Origin: Agapanthus africanus
Lineage: Eukaryota > Streptophyta > Magnoliopsida > Asparagales > Amaryllidaceae
Length of the DNA stretch: 64,000 bases
NCBI GenBank assembly: GCA_030015575.1
Contig: JASDDO010000001.1
Location: forward strand, 326,587,595-326,651,594
Direction: 5' to 3'
In this document: piece by piece, positions 10,572-23,217 of the stretch
Layout of the letters: each line of letters starts with the position of its first letter
Position numbering within the stretch: position 1 is the stretch's first letter
Made by a program: the position numbers and the translations under genes
Notes under the pieces: model-generated
The model's input: the letters and a program-made list of their open reading frames with translations, nothing else
Database searches by the model: none
Told to the model about the DNA's origin: nothing

Positions 10572-12705
10572 TGTTGCGCCACGGCAGCGCCCCGGCCACG
10601 TACTCGAGGCCAAAATGCGGAATCAAAAAAATTTCCTTACTCGGAAACCGGCGCTACCGCGGACAAAGAAAACCCGGATCGTTTAACCATTAACCTATAC
10701 TAGCTAACTAGAGATGGGGTGAGAAGTATACCGAGCGATCCGTGTCCTTCGGTCTTCGTCTCCACTCCGATCTCCCGCGGAATCTCCGTCACCTCTTCGC
10801 TCGTCGGAAAGGGCACCACGTAGCCGGAATCTTTTATGGGCTCCCGCCTCTTGACCGAGGCAACTCGGGCGCGAAGTTGGCTAGCCGACGCGTCCAAGGC
10901 TTGCTATAGAATAGTGTAGTGAACTTGTCTCTTTAGGGTTCTTGAAGTTGCCATGATGTTTTGGAGGAAAGGAATAAAAGGCTATGGAGGGATTTGTGTA
11001 ATTTTTGCAAGCAAGCAAGCATGAGAATGAGATGATATCTTTTCACCACTAGAAAAATGATCCTCTCATTATCCTCCCTCAAGAATGGCCGGCCCCTTTC
11101 AAGAATGAAGAAGATTGGAGAGAGAAAAAGAATACTTCTCCAAATATATCTCAAAAGAAAAGAATAATAATGATTAAAGTCACACATCTCTCTCATCACA
11201 AATCCACTCATAAGATAAGCAATGGAAATGACCAAAATAGAATATCATCATGAGGCTAGTCTCATCAAAATGCTATATATGCAAGAAAGCCCTCCACTAA
11301 ATGTTAATTGCAAACTTGCAATTAACACCCTCCACCAAGAAAGTCCGACCGAGAAGGAATGAAGGAAAACCGGCCGGAACGGAATGCAAACTGGCAACTT
11401 CAGAAAACCGATCCCGTAATAAATTACAGAAAAACCCCACTGCTGCAAATACATGCCCGCATTTGTATTCCCACTGAACACAAATGCAAAGAGACAAAAC
11501 TACACTATCAAATACTAGAATCCGGCTTAAGCCAAAGCCGGCTAGTAAAAAACCGTCCGATCAACGATCCGTGCAATACCGCACGTATCTGATCGAACCC
11601 TGCCATATCTCCATACGGCCTCTACAGCGTTTCGCCCGAAACTTGAGTAACTGAAAGTGTGGTGGACTCTAAAGACTCGTCAATACTATGGCTGCGGATT
11701 TAACCACTGGCACGTCAGAGGTATAAGCCAATACGTGACGGGCCACCAGCTATTGACCAAAAGGGACGTCGATGAGGAAGCTCACCCCGACACCCTACTG
11801 AGCCTGTCAGTGACAATATCCGTACAGTCCGGTCCATTCGTCTATGAGTATCGCATGGCGGGCCTAGGGGGTTGGTAAAAGTCAGACCCCCAAAAGCGGT
11901 ACAAGTCGTGTCGGAGTGTAGCCCAGAACGCCCTGAGATACTACTGGAATACCTACCAGTAAATCTCCTGCCTCGGCCGAGGGCTTTGCGTAATGGCTCT
12001 CCTAGACACAGCGCGACCTCACCCCCAATACCGGGAGAGACGAACCCCTGCAGATCCGCTCACTGCCTCCATGTGGCTCGGGACTGTACCCAACTAAAAC
12101 CTGTTTGCACGACTCCTTTGAGCCGTGGTAGGGTAGTAATCAAAGTACAGTGGGAACTCACACGAGACAAATGACGATCCCAGGTCGATGAACTAACCTG
12201 TACACATGTCACCAGGGAACTGCTATCTGACGTCTGGTATAAGCCCAACTAGCAGGTTCCCGGCGAGTCCTGTCCGGTGTACTCATAACCCAATGAGCAC
12301 CTGTATACATCTTAGGTGAACCAACTGACACCAGTGGCTTGTGAGACCGGCCACCGCCCCTCGTCGGGGTCTCGACTGTATACACTAGTCTACTAATGGA
12401 GTATCGATGCCCTGTCTCGAAACTCCTACGACTAGGGACCTTTTAAGGATGTGCTTATAGACTACCAGCTCCCACGTATATGATCGCCATCATACTGCTG
12501 GTAGTCAAGCAAGAATCCTAGGGGCTCTATCAACGTGTAATAGCGACATGTCAGGTCACCTAAAGCAGTACACGATGATAAAGATAAACCAGATAGCATA
12601 CTATCATCTCGAGTAAGACTGTCCTACCGGGATAGGTCCTCCCTCAATCATTGCAATCACGTGCCTGTGATCCAATAATTGACTCTGAGGGCACTATCTC
12701 CAACA
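10572..12705 (-). repeat. 5' LTR of element R
   Basis: Same length as 2720-4853 and differing at about 13 positions that I could see. It ends at 12705 with CAACA, followed by the GGGAT target duplication. The LTR hairpin is repeated at 12453-12510. Confidence 0.93.
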
Positions 12706-12912
12706 GGGATCACCTTATTTGGCACTCAAGAAACCCCTACAGCACCAAAATGCAAACTTTCTTGGTTCACGGTGTAGCTTTTGAGCTCGTGCATAATTTT
12801 TGTGAAGAGGAGATGATGTTTTGGTGTTGTTTTAATGATGAAGTTGGGTGTTTGAGGAGGGAGGGGGTGGAGGGCAGCAGCAGCAGCTGATCTTAGAGGG
12901 AGAGGGAAAAAT
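12706..12912 (-). repeat. Long LTR copy A, segment 2
   Basis: This 207-bp piece lies between R and C1. It resembles 57890-58120 of the LTR at 54546-58573 in layout (5' part of the LTR with GGGCAGCA-type sequence), so it continues copy A. The first five bases are the GGGAT duplication of R, and AAAAT at 12908-12912 is the duplication of C1. Confidence 0.75.
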
Positions 12913-15109
12913 TGTTAGTTATATATATGCCTTAGAGGTCATTACTATACATACGATGTATATTGTAGTGGATGCTTGGACATATATAGGGATGACTTTC
13001 TTGCTCGACATGATAGTATACTATCTGGTTACTCTTTATCTTAACATGTACTCTGATTGTCTCTATGTCACATGTTGATAAAGCCCTTAAGATGAGTACT
13101 TGACTACCAGGACTATGATGCAGATCATACTAGTGGGGACAGTGTAGTCGCCAAGTACATCCTTCAAATGTTCCTAGTCATGGGAGTACCGAGATAGGGC
13201 ATCGATACTCCAGAGTAGACTAGCGTATGCGCTTCTTGACCATATGATGGGCGATAGATGATCCCATATCCATTGGTGTTTGACATCAGAGAAGGTATAC
13301 GGGTGCTCAGTGGAGACTGGGTACACTGGACGGACTCGCCGAGAACTCCCAGATGGTATTATACAACACGTCAGATGGCAGTTCTCTGGTGACACTGGTA
13401 CAGGTTAGTCTGTAGACCCGAGATCGTCATAGAGCCTTGTGTGATTCCCACTGTGCATTGATTTCCATCATACCACGTCCAAGAGGGCGTGCAAAAAGGT
13501 GGCTTTTGGGTACAGTCCCGAATCACATGGAGGAAATAAGCAATAGGAGGGGTTTCGTCTCTCCCGGTATAGGGAGTTGTTTTGCGCTGTGTTCGATTGG
13601 CTATAACTGGAAATCCCTGGCCAGTGTTACTGAGATTTACTGGTAAGTGTTATAAGTAGTTTCTCGAATTGTTATGGACCTCATATCGACACGACTTATC
13701 AAGCTACTGAGGTATGACGTTTACCACCCCTAGGCGAGATATGCGATATATCAGATGAAGAGACCGGACTGTACGGGAGTGTTACTGGTTGGATTCACGG
13801 GAGAATGTACAGGCTTGCTTGTTGATCTTCTGATTGCTCAATACATGGGTGGCTGTTATGTTTAGCTGAACGCTTGCAGCTTGTGGGTGTTTGATATGAT
13901 CATCACCTACTGCCGGTGTATTGACGATTCTCTAGAGTCCTACACAGAGGTTTCCTGGCTCAGGCAAAACGGAGGAGGAGCACATATGTGATATGTGCGG
14001 GAACGGGACTAATACGTGTATGCGATACCGTATTGGATTCTCGTGATATAAGATATTGGCCGGGTATATGTGATATAGCCGGGTCATCGGATCAAGTGTT
14101 GATTCGATATACTGATACAGATTATATTAGTCGGTTATTTGCGAAATAGCCGGATTATCGGATCAAGTGTTGATTCGATAATTTAATGTATAATTATATA
14201 TTTGATAAATTATATTATATTAACTAATATTAGCTCACTTAAAGATTCTTTTTCTCACTCGGATAATACATTGATATATATGTGATATATGTTAATTGTA
14301 TTATTTTATTTTGTTACAATAAATATTTTATATGTGATATATAATATTGTAATATGTTATGGTTAAAAATGTAATATGATTTGTGGAGTTTAAATATGGT
14401 TAGGGTTTGGATTAGGGTTAAGCTTTCATGAAGCTTTCAAGAAGCTTTGACTTTGACCTTGATATTTTCCATAGATATTTCTTTAACCCAACCCAACCCT
14501 TTAACCATAGTTGATTCTCTACATGGGTTAAGTCTTCATACTTAACCTATGGTTGCATTTCTAACCACACACTTGATTCATTATTCATCACAAAGAGATT
14601 TGCTTCTTCATCTTCATCCTTCTTCTTTTGATAAAAAAAGCTTTCTAGCTTTTTCATATGCGATGAAAATGAGTGAGAAATTGAAAACAAATGAGAGCTA
14701 AATTCCTATTTCATCATCCTCATCTATTCTTGCCACTTAGATTAGGGTGTTTGCTTTGCTAATACTTAATTAACAAAGCAAAATCTTAGGCTTGAGTTTC
14801 TTCAAGGTAGATCATCTTTATTATTGAAGATCGGAAGCATGCTTGCATCTTTCTCTTCATTGAGCCTCTCTAGAGTCCGGGCACTCGATAACCGCAGTGA
14901 AGGGACCTCAACACGGAGCTTTAGAAGTGAAGGAACGGACTACAAAGGTTGTAATCCCTAACTCTTAGAAGTAAAGTTGTTTACTTGTTCTTTGTTTCGC
15001 CTAATCTCTAGTATAAGATCTCGGTTAGGGTTGTTCAGCACGTCTAAATTTTAAATCGGGCATGGTTGATGCCTTGTAGAAGCTTGTGACAGTGCCTAGT
15101 AACCTTACA
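12913..15109 (+). repeat. 5' LTR of C1
   Basis: Starts TGTTAGTTATATATATGCC and ends GTAACCTTACA. A hairpin near 13096-13158 pairs GTACTTGACTAC with GTAGTCGCCAAGTAC around an inner stem TATGAT/ATCATA (13114-13129), matching the structure in the R LTR. The 3' half is AT-rich. Short open frames within it do not resemble known proteins. Confidence 0.93.
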
Positions 15110-15110
15110 G

Positions 15111-15123
15111 TGGTATCAGAGCC
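15111..15123 (+). promoter_or_regulatory. Primer-binding site of C1
   Basis: TGGTATCAGAGCC directly follows the 5' LTR with one spacer base. It is an initiator-Met-tRNA type site. Confidence 0.95.
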
Positions 15124-15281
15124 AAGCTAGAGCTTTAGGCGAAGTCTAGACGAAGTTCAAAGTCCGATCGAACCCTGAAACGTCGATATACACCCCTCTG
15201 TGGAAATTTTTTAAAATGTTGATTTTTTTCTGTATTAAAAATACTCAGAAAATTAAGCAGGTGTTTTTATGGATATGTGTG

Positions 15282-15384
15282 AAAAACGACCCACTGAATC
15301 CATCAAAACGCCGCGGAACCGCGGCCAAACCAGGGTATTGGCGGCGGTTCCGCGGCAAGTCTTGTGGATTGAGGGATCGTTTTT
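15282..15384 (+). other. Leader hairpin of C1 with twin GC palindromes
   Basis: Outer stems AAAAACGA (15282-15289) with TCGTTTTT (15377-15384) and ATCCA (15298-15302) with TGGAT (15365-15369) enclose GCCGCGGAACCGCGGC (15310-15325) and GCGGCGGTTCCGCGGC (15341-15356). The two inner arms can pair with each other, and each can also fold on itself. It lies about 160-260 bp after the PBS. R and C2 have counterparts. Confidence 0.8.
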
Positions 15385-15528
15385 GAACAGTTGATCCGTT
15401 GGTACTTTTGCATGTTTCTGGGAATTTTTAATTTTACTCAAGTGTTGAGTTTTCTTGAGATCTTTTGTATTCGTTGATTCGATCGGAACGTTTAATTTCG
15501 TTTAACTTTTTCCGGGTAATTTAGAACG

Positions 15529-15880
15529 TGTTAAAAAGTTCGAACGGATATCAATAACTCACTTTTTCCCCTGCCGGAAAATTTCCAAGGGTTGGATTTT
15601 TTCCTTAATTAAAGAACATTCATAGTCGTGCAAGTAACGCGGTGGACCCTCTAGAAGAACACAAACCTTAACTCGATTAGGTGACCGTCTGAACCGCCTC
15701 TAATCCTTAGGGTTTGGGGCAGTACGGCGTTGCCATATGTGAGGCATTGGTTTGACCCTTCTACGGCTGGACCATTGGTACTGTTGCATGTGATGGATAC
15801 TTTTTGAACTCCGCTCAAGTGTTGAGCTATTGGGGAAATCTTAGGTGTTTGTTTATTTGATCGGAAAGTTTAACATTGTC
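15529..15880 (+). other. Leader module shared with element B (C1 copy)
   Basis: Shared with C2 38245-38592 and with element B at 29657-29970 and 32195-32505. Landmarks: AAGTTCGAACGGAT, GGACCCTCTAGAAGAA, CCTTAGGGTTT, GAGGC-TTGG, CTACGGCTGG, and CAAGTGTTGAG. It is non-coding. It lies about 420-770 bp after the PBS, as in the other elements. Confidence 0.8.
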
Positions 15881-17126
15881 TATTTATCTGGAATGCGATA
15901 CAATATTTGGAATCCACAAGTAGTTATGAGACAACTAATTTGAATGTTATAAATCTAGAAGTTTAATCTCATTTGATCGATTGCCACGGGATTTTGATGT
16001 GATCAAAAGTCCGTCGCAATCACGTAGCGTACGCGGATACTCGCCGGGTAAACTTGATAGATAGCCACTCCCCATAGCCCCGACCAAGTGACTGTAGGAG
16101 AACCCCGTCACCAAAAGCATCCGTTCGGGTGCTCGCGGCAGCGGTGTTTTGCCTTAGTGCACTTCGTCGACGGCATCCGGGGGTGCGGCCGTCTACTAAA
16201 GTTTGCGACGAGCATTCAATCAGGATGTCGGGAATCCTGTTGAATTGCCCGACTTGATATTGAAAAGTGTTTTCGAGATCGAGACTAAAATGCGGGATTT
16301 ATAATTGTTAGGCATGCGATGTCTAAGGAATTAATTTGGTTAGGTATGAGATGTCTAAGAAGTTTGCGGATTCCAACTGTTGTAGTTTTACACTTTCTTT
16401 TCTATGACCGTAAGCGTAGTATGTGGTGTATCGCCGGGTTCGTTGCTATACATCAACGACAATCGGGATACGCATGCTTGCTTACGTTGATGATATGAGA
16501 TATTATGTGTTGCTGTGATATATTATATTGGATCGTCGTGTTTTGAATAGCCGGGTTTTTTTTAAGAGATGAGGGTTTTTATTTTCATTCACGTAAAATT
16601 CATTGCATGTAATTTTCTTTTATTGGGGCACTTCCGGGCTGATGATGATGTCACCTTTGTATACTATTTATTTTTCCGCATTAGGTAGATCCAAGGCGGG
16701 GAGCACAAGTAACCGGGTTCTAGGGTCAAGTGGGAGACCATCTCGAGGAGTCGAGACCGGGTCTCCTAACCCTAAAATTGGCAGTGTTGCTTGCCGCTCT
16801 CGTAGGGGTCTAGGGATGTGGGTTTGGCTATTCATCGCGACCGTGGAATCCGTGTTTTATACAGGCTCGCATAAAAACACGAAAATCCTAGTATATCCAA
16901 TATTTCATTTGTTCTCTTCTGCTGCAATGTTCTGTGATGAAATCATATTACTGTCTGAGATGAATGTTTATATTATATATATGAGATATATGTTATATTG
17001 CTGATTTCGTTTCAAATGTGATGCTTGTGAATCATAATAAAATGGGACTTCATTAATGAGATTATTGAAATAAAAGAAACCTAAAGATGTTGTAGAAACT
17101 TATCTTAAAAACTTGTACTCTAGTTC
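15881..17126 (+). other. Non-coding leader of C1, middle part
   Basis: No gene is seen. It aligns in patches with C2 38593-39562, for example the stretch with TCTCGTAGGGGTCTAGGGAT at 16799-16818 and 39137-39156, and more loosely with R 9480-9800 reversed. A 133-codon open frame at 16603-17004 has no recognisable features and is not preserved in C2. Confidence 0.6.
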
Positions 17127-17366
17127 TTGCTTTGCATAGCGGTGTTCCTTGTAGAACATCCAGCTCCTTATTCGATAAGGAAAGAGCCGAGATCCCTTCA
17201 CCGGAAGTGACCTCTTTAGCGAAACTAGTAGATGCTATAAACTCGGTTTGTCTTTTCATTTTTTTTATAGTTTTTGCTTTGCATAGTGATATTTGTGAAA
17301 TATCCTGCACCTTATTCGATGAGGAAAGAGCCGACGATCCCTTCACCGGGAGTGACCTCTTTAGTG
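17127..17366 (+). other. Conserved leader element, two copies (C1)
   Basis: Copies at 17127-17220 and 17274-17366 share TTGCTTTGCATAG, then a small hairpin, then a TTATTCGAT box, AAAGAGCCGA and CCCTTCACCGG...GTGACCTCTTTAG. The small hairpin differs between copies but still pairs: GTGTTC...GAACAT in the first, GATATTT...AAATATC in the second. Frame shifts between copies argue against coding. Confidence 0.85.
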
Positions 17367-17510
17367 AAACTAGCAAAGGCCTCAAAAACACTCCATTTAA
17401 AATCACTCGATTCTACAAGGATATCAAGTTCATTACGCTAAAGGTTTTCTTAAAAACCTGTCATAGCCCTCCGTCATTTCAAATAAGTACTAGTTAGTAT
17501 TCGTGCTATG

Positions 17511-17703
17511 TTTGTTGACTATGTTAAGGCGTAGTGTGTGGTAGCTGATTAGTGCTTATCTGTATAAGCATATGATGCGATTGGATTAGGGTAGTCGTGC
17601 GACTTTGTTGACTATGTTAAGGGTCGTGCGGGTGGGTTTAATTCAATCGGGAAATGACGGGTTGGACTTGACTAGCACTTATGATTTGTTGACTATGTTA
17701 AGG
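17511..17703 (+). repeat. Triplicated TTTGTTGACTATGTTAAGG motif (C1)
   Basis: The same 19-mer occurs at 17511-17529, 17604-17622 and 17685-17703. Spacing is 81-93 bp. See the R copy at 8577-8770. Confidence 0.85.
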
Positions 17704-18152
17704 TCATATAGCTGCTAGGGGTAAAATATTATTGGGAATTTCAAGTGTTGAAATTTGCAATGAGATTGCATACCTTCTATGAGATAGTTTGATCCCGATA
17801 CCCGCTGCGAGTAAGAGTTACTCTTGGGAGAGTTTTACACATTACAATTACCCAATCGAGTTGGTGTCTAGAAAGGTGTTAACGGGGTTATGCCTCTGGG
17901 AAAACGAGGTTTATTTTAATTAGGACTGTGCCAAAGCACGGGGAACCTCCCTTAAAGTACCGGCACTGGCCTGGCTGAAAGATTGGCGAACTTGTAGGGT
18001 GTAATTAATCCCGGTTAGTCTTTCCTTTTAAGGTTTGAAGGAAGATTCGACTAAAACAGTGGGAGACATCCTGATTAGATATATAAATAACCAATCTAAT
18101 CTTGTAAGAGCATACGCTGAGTGTTTTCTTCTATCTCTCTCCAGGTAGCGAC

Positions 18153-20990
18153 TATGCCACGCCTTAAATCAAGATAATAATACGGATGTATTGACCGAAC
18201 CCGCTTGTTATACTGCGCTAGGGAACGTTGGTCTCGCTCCAACTTGTAATTGTTATAAGACAGAGAAGGAAATAGGGGATTACCAGAATTCCCGTGCCGC
18301 CCAAATGAAGAAAGTGCATGCTGATGCATCATCTTCGGGTGTGTTCATTACCGAGAACTGTTTCTCAGTATCCTTTACGTCCTGGGTATGAGATACCGGA
18401 TCAGGATCCCGCAAATGTAATTTGTTACATGGGCTACAGATAGGTAGAGAACTGAGAACGGGTGATAAGTTTCAAGAGTTAGAAATGATGCAAGTGTTGC
18501 AGCCAAGTCTGTTGGCAGTTATCACCCTGTATTATCAGAATACATTGATTCTGAATGAATGTTATTAGATACCGAACCTGATATACAACATCATATCAGT
18601 CTCTTTATTAGTAAAGAAGGATATAATTTTGTATTATTGGATAATGTTTTGAACATTTCCTATATCAAGAGTTGATCGGTTCAGGCACGTTATCTAAAAG
18701 CATAGACGTTCTAAATCAAACCACAGTTCTTAACATACAGAACACACACAAGAGGAAGAGTTTAGAAATGAACGAATCCTTCTTGAGGCATTGTAGACTA
18801 GGTCATATCAATGTGACCCGACTAGCTGAAGTTACATAAAGATGCATATTTAAATTAGTTTGGATTTACATCTTGTAAAACTTGCCAGTCATGTCACAAA
18901 GATAAGATGACCACAGTTCCGTTTATTGGAAACAGAGAAAAAGTTAGTGAACTCTTGGGATTGGTACATGCTGATGTATGAAAATCCCCTGTCTACATAT
19001 GCCAGGACCGGTTCTTTGTACTTCATTACATTCACTAATGATCTCTCAAGATTCAGACATATGTTCCTGTTGAAACACAAGTCCGAAACTTTTGAGATAA
19101 TCACAGAATATAAGTTAGAAGTAGAGAACCAAAAACGGGTATAAGTATTATGCCCTTTGATGAGATCAAGGAGGAGAATACTTGAGCACGGAATTCCTGG
19201 ACTATTCTAAAGGAGAATGAGATTCTCTCTTAACATTACTCCTCCATATACACCACAGCACGTCGGTGTATCGGGACGGAGCAATCACACCTTATGAGAT
19301 ATGGTGTGCTCTATGATGAGTACTACTGAGTTGCCTATTTTCTTTTGGGGTTATGCACTTGAGAAGTTGCATACCTATTGAATAGGGTTCCAACCAAATT
19401 AAATGCCTACCACTCCATATGTGATATGGTATGGGAAGAGCCCATCTCTTAAGGAAGTTAAGATTTGGGGTTGTCCGGCCTATGTCAAAAGCAAAATCTG
19501 GACAAGCTCGAGACAAGGTCAGTTCTGTGGAAATTTGTTGGATATCCCAAGCATTCGCAAGGGAATATCTTCTACCACACCGAGGAACAAAAGATGTTTT
19601 ATTTCTCGGCATACCACTTTTTGAGAAAAAGGGGAATTTCTTATGAAGAAATTAGTGGTCATGAGGTAGAACTAGAACTAGTTCCAGCTATACAAACTGC
19701 AGCTGATGATTTGGTAAACCCGGAGGATTCAATAGTTTCCAATAAACCTCAGCCTCTCCGCCGATCTGGTAGGGTTCCTCATCGACCTGAGAGATACTTC
19801 GGTTTCTCTATAACAATAGGAGCGAGGATTGGATCATGAGATGATGACCCAACTAGTCTCGAGCAGGCCATCAAGAGTGGGACTCTATATGAATGGCTGG
19901 ATGCTTAGCGATCTGAGATGGAATCCTTATACACCAACAAAGTATGGACTTTGGTTTCTTTATCTGAAGGGTTAATTCCCCATCAGGAGCAAGTATATCT
20001 TGATAAGATTAGTTGGTGTACATGGAAAAGTTGAGACTTTCAAAGCTATGCTTAAGTCCATCCATATCCTACTTGCCACGGCTACATACCATGACTACGA
20101 TATCTGGCGGTTGGGTGTCATGACTGCTTTTCTAAATATTGATTTGGAAGAGAGCATCTATAAGTACACAGCCAGAGGGCTTCGTAGACAGTGGGAGCAG
20201 CGGAAACGTGAGCATGATGTTTTATGGGATAAATCAGGCATCGCGGAGTTGGAACGTCGGTTTTGATGTAGTAGTCAAAGAGTTTGACTTCATCAAAATG
20301 GCAGATGAACCTTGTATGTACTAAAAAGGTAGTAGAAATTATGGTGGTGATCCTCGTATAGTACGTGGATGACATACTCTTGATAGGGAAGGAGTTTCCT
20401 ATGCTTCGCTCGGTCAATCTGCGCTTATCAAGTGATACCTCCTAAATCCTGAGTTATGGATCTATGAAATAGATCTAATTGGATGTTAGGATTCTCACTA
20501 GTTGTAGTGAGATGGTATCAATCGATCCTGGGGAGAATCACTGGAAAGGTTCCAGGGTGATAAGGACGATTAAATGTCAGTCGCAGGCATTGTCTTTACC
20601 CTCAGAGGAGGGACGGTATGTTGGAAGAGTTCCAAACTAGATACCGTCACTTACTAGACGATTAAAGGGAAGATACATCGTTACCAAGGATTCTACCAAA
20701 GTGACAGTCTGGATATATTTTAGTTCATGAGATGAACTTCGTTTCTGCCATTGTGTGACAATGGAGTTGTGGCTTTTGCCTAGGAACCCCCGTCCCATCA
20801 GAGATCCAGACATATTCTTAGGCAGTATCGCCTGATCATAGAGATGGTTGATCTCCAGGGAGATCAAGGTTAGGAGAGTAGACACAGAAGAAAACAGCGC
20901 GGATCCACTCACAAAGGCCTATTTCCCAGTAGAGACTTTTATGGGATGGTTGAGTATGAGATACTTTAACCATAGCTGATTGTTGGGTAT
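18153..20990 (+). pseudogene. Degenerate gag-less Copia pol of C1
   Basis: A start codon at 18153 follows a pyrimidine-rich CTCTCTCCAG. About 80 codons later comes the protease motif DTGSGS (18392-18409), directly preceded by an in-frame TGA. Next come a GAG-pre-integrase piece (18769-18920; HCRLGHIN and CQSCHK), integrase fragments (about 18960-19500), a linker (19610-19840; PLRRSGRVPHRPERY), RT pieces (20060-20430; TAFLN, then YVDDILLIG) and an RNase H tail to about 20990. Numerous stops and frameshifts break every domain. The N-terminal leader LTEPACY is shared with C2, and no gag capsid lies between it and protease. It cannot encode working enzymes. Confidence 0.88.
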
Positions 20991-21015
20991 GCGATACCGC
21001 AAAAGATGGCCCTAG

Positions 21016-21029
21016 TGCAAGTGGGAGAT
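21016..21029 (+). promoter_or_regulatory. Polypurine tract of C1
   Basis: TGCAAGTGGGAGAT immediately precedes the 3' LTR start TGTTAG. Confidence 0.92.
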
Positions 21030-23217
21030 TGTTAGTTATATATATGCCCTAGAGGCCATTACTATACATACGATGTATATTGTAGTGGATGCTTGGACAT
21101 ATATAGGGAGAACTTTCTTGCTCGACAAGATAGTATGCTATCTGGTTACTCTTTATCTTAACATGTACTCTGATTGTCTCTATGTCACATGTTGATAAAG
21201 CCCTTAAGATGAGTACTTGACTACCAGGTCTATGATGCAGATCATACTACTGGGGACAGTGTAGTCGCCAAGTACATCCTTCAAATGTTCCTAGTCGTGG
21301 GAGTACCGAGATAGGTCATCGATAGTCCAGAGTAGACTAGCGTATGCGCTTCTTGACCCATATGATGGGCGATGGATGATCCCATATCCATTGGTGTTTG
21401 ACATCAGAGAAGGTATACGGGTGATTAGTGGAGACTGGGTACACAGGACGGACTTGCTGAGAACTCCCAGATGGTATTATACCTCACGTCAGATAGCAGT
21501 TCTCTGGTGACACTGGTACAGGTTAGTTTGTAGACCCGAGATCGTCATAGAGTCTTGTGTGATTCCCACTGTGCTTTGATTTCCATCATACCACGTCCAA
21601 GAGGGCATGCAAAAAGGTGGCTATTGGGTACAGTCCCGAATCACATGGAGGCAATGAGCGATAGGAGGGGTTTCGTCTCTCCCAGTATAGGGAGTTGATG
21701 TTACGCTGTGTTCGATTGAATATAACTGGAAATCCCTGGCCAGGGTTGCTGAGATTTACTGGTAAGTGTTATCAGTATTTTCTCGAACTGTTATGGACCT
21801 TATATCGACATGACTTATCAAGCTACTGGGGTCTGACGTTTACCACCCCTAGACGAGATATGCGACATATCAGACGAAGGGACCGGACTGTACGGGAGTG
21901 TTACTGGTTGGATTCACGGGAGAATGTACAGGCTTGCTTGTTGATCTTCTGATTGCTCAATACCTGGGTGGCTGTTACGTTTAGCTGACTGCTTACAGCT
22001 TGTGGGTGTTTGATATGATCATCACCTACTGCCGGTGTATTGACGATTCTTTAGAGTCATACACAGAGGTTTCCTGGCTCAGGCAAAACGGAGTAGGAGC
22101 ACATATGTGATATGTGCAGGACCGGGAATAATACGTGTATGTGATACCGTATTGGATTCTCGCGATATGAGATATCGGCCGGGTATATGTGATATAGCCG
22201 GGTCATCGGATCAAATGTTGATTCGATGAACTGATACAAATTATATTAGTCGGTTATTTGCGAAATAGACGGATTATCGGATCAAGTGTTGATTCGATAA
22301 TTTAATGTATAATTATATATTTGATATATTATATTACATTAACTAATATTAGCTCATTTAAAGATTTTTTTTCTCACTCAGATAATACATTGATATATGT
22401 TAATTGTATTATTTTATTTTGTTACAATAAATATTGTATATATGATATATAATATTATAACATGTTATGGTTTTAAATGCAACATGATTTGTGGAGTTTA
22501 AATATGGTTAGGGTTTGGATTAGGGTTAAGCTTTCAAGAAGCTTCTTGAAGCTTTAACTTTGACCTTGATGTTTTGCATAGATATTTCTTTAACCCAACC
22601 CAACCCTTTAACCATAGTTGATTCTCTACATGGGTTAAGTCTTCATACTTAAACCATGCTTGCATTTCTAACCACACACTTGATTCATTATTCATCACAA
22701 AGAGATTTGCTTCTTCATCTTCTTCCTTCTTCTTTTGATAAAAAAAAGCTTTCTAGCTTTTTCATATGTGATGAAAATGAGTGAGAAATTGAAAATAGAT
22801 GAGAGCTAAATTCTTACTTCATCATCCTCATCTATTCTTGCCACTTAGATTAGGGTGTTTGCTTTGCTAATACTTATTAAACGAAGCAAAAGTTTGTGCT
22901 TGAGTTTCTTCAAGGTAGATCATCTTTGTTATTGAAGATCGGAAGCAAGCTTGCATTTTTCTCTTCATGGAGCCTCTCTACAGTCCAGGTACTCGATGAT
23001 TGCAGTGAAGGGACCTCAACACGGAGCTTTAGAAGTGAAGGAACGGACTACAAAGTTTATAATCCCTAACTCTTAGAAGTAAAGTTGTTTACTTGTTCTT
23101 TGTTTCGCCTAATCTCTAGTCTAAGATCTTTGTTAGGGTTGTCCGGCACGTCTAAATTTTAAATCGGGTATAGTTGATGCCTTGTAGAACCTTGTGACAG
23201 TGCCTAGTAACCTTACA
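21030..23217 (+). repeat. 3' LTR of C1
   Basis: Matches 12913-15109 along its whole length with scattered substitutions and small indels. It ends CTAGTAACCTTACA, followed by the AAAAT target duplication. Confidence 0.93.

Larger units (their letters stand above)
2720..12705 (-). mobile_element. Copia LTR retrotransposon R, complete, recent, non-autonomous
   Basis: Two LTRs of identical length (2134 bp) flank a 5.7-kb internal region. The 5-bp repeat GGGAT sits immediately outside both ends (2715-2719 and 12706-12710). On the minus strand the order is 5' LTR (12705-10572), PBS, long non-coding leader, a tandem duplication where gag would be, decayed pol, PPT and 3' LTR (4853-2720). Pol remnants in the order RT then RNase H place it in Ty1/Copia. 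By eye I found only about 13 differences between the LTRs, yet no pol domain is readable, so the element was probably copied by proteins from another element. It interrupts LTR copy A. Confidence 0.93.
12913..23217 (+). mobile_element. Copia LTR retrotransposon C1, complete but degenerate
   Basis: LTRs at 12913-15109 and 21030-23217, PBS at 15111, PPT at 21016-21029 and the 5-bp repeat AAAAT on both sides (12908-12912, 23218-23222) define the element. Order: LTR, PBS, a roughly 3-kb non-coding leader (15124-18152), decayed pol, PPT, LTR. The LTRs differ by many substitutions and indels, so it is older than R. No gag gene is visible between leader and protease. It interrupts LTR copy A and belongs to the same family as C2 and G. 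Confidence 0.93.

Noticed and set aside
15111-15123. Possible tRNA gene at TGGTATCAGAGCC sites
   Set aside because: Only the tRNA-complementary primer site is present; no cloverleaf around it.
16603-17004. 133-codon frame in the C1 leader, possible gag
   Set aside because: No capsid or zinc-knuckle features, and C2 does not preserve the frame.
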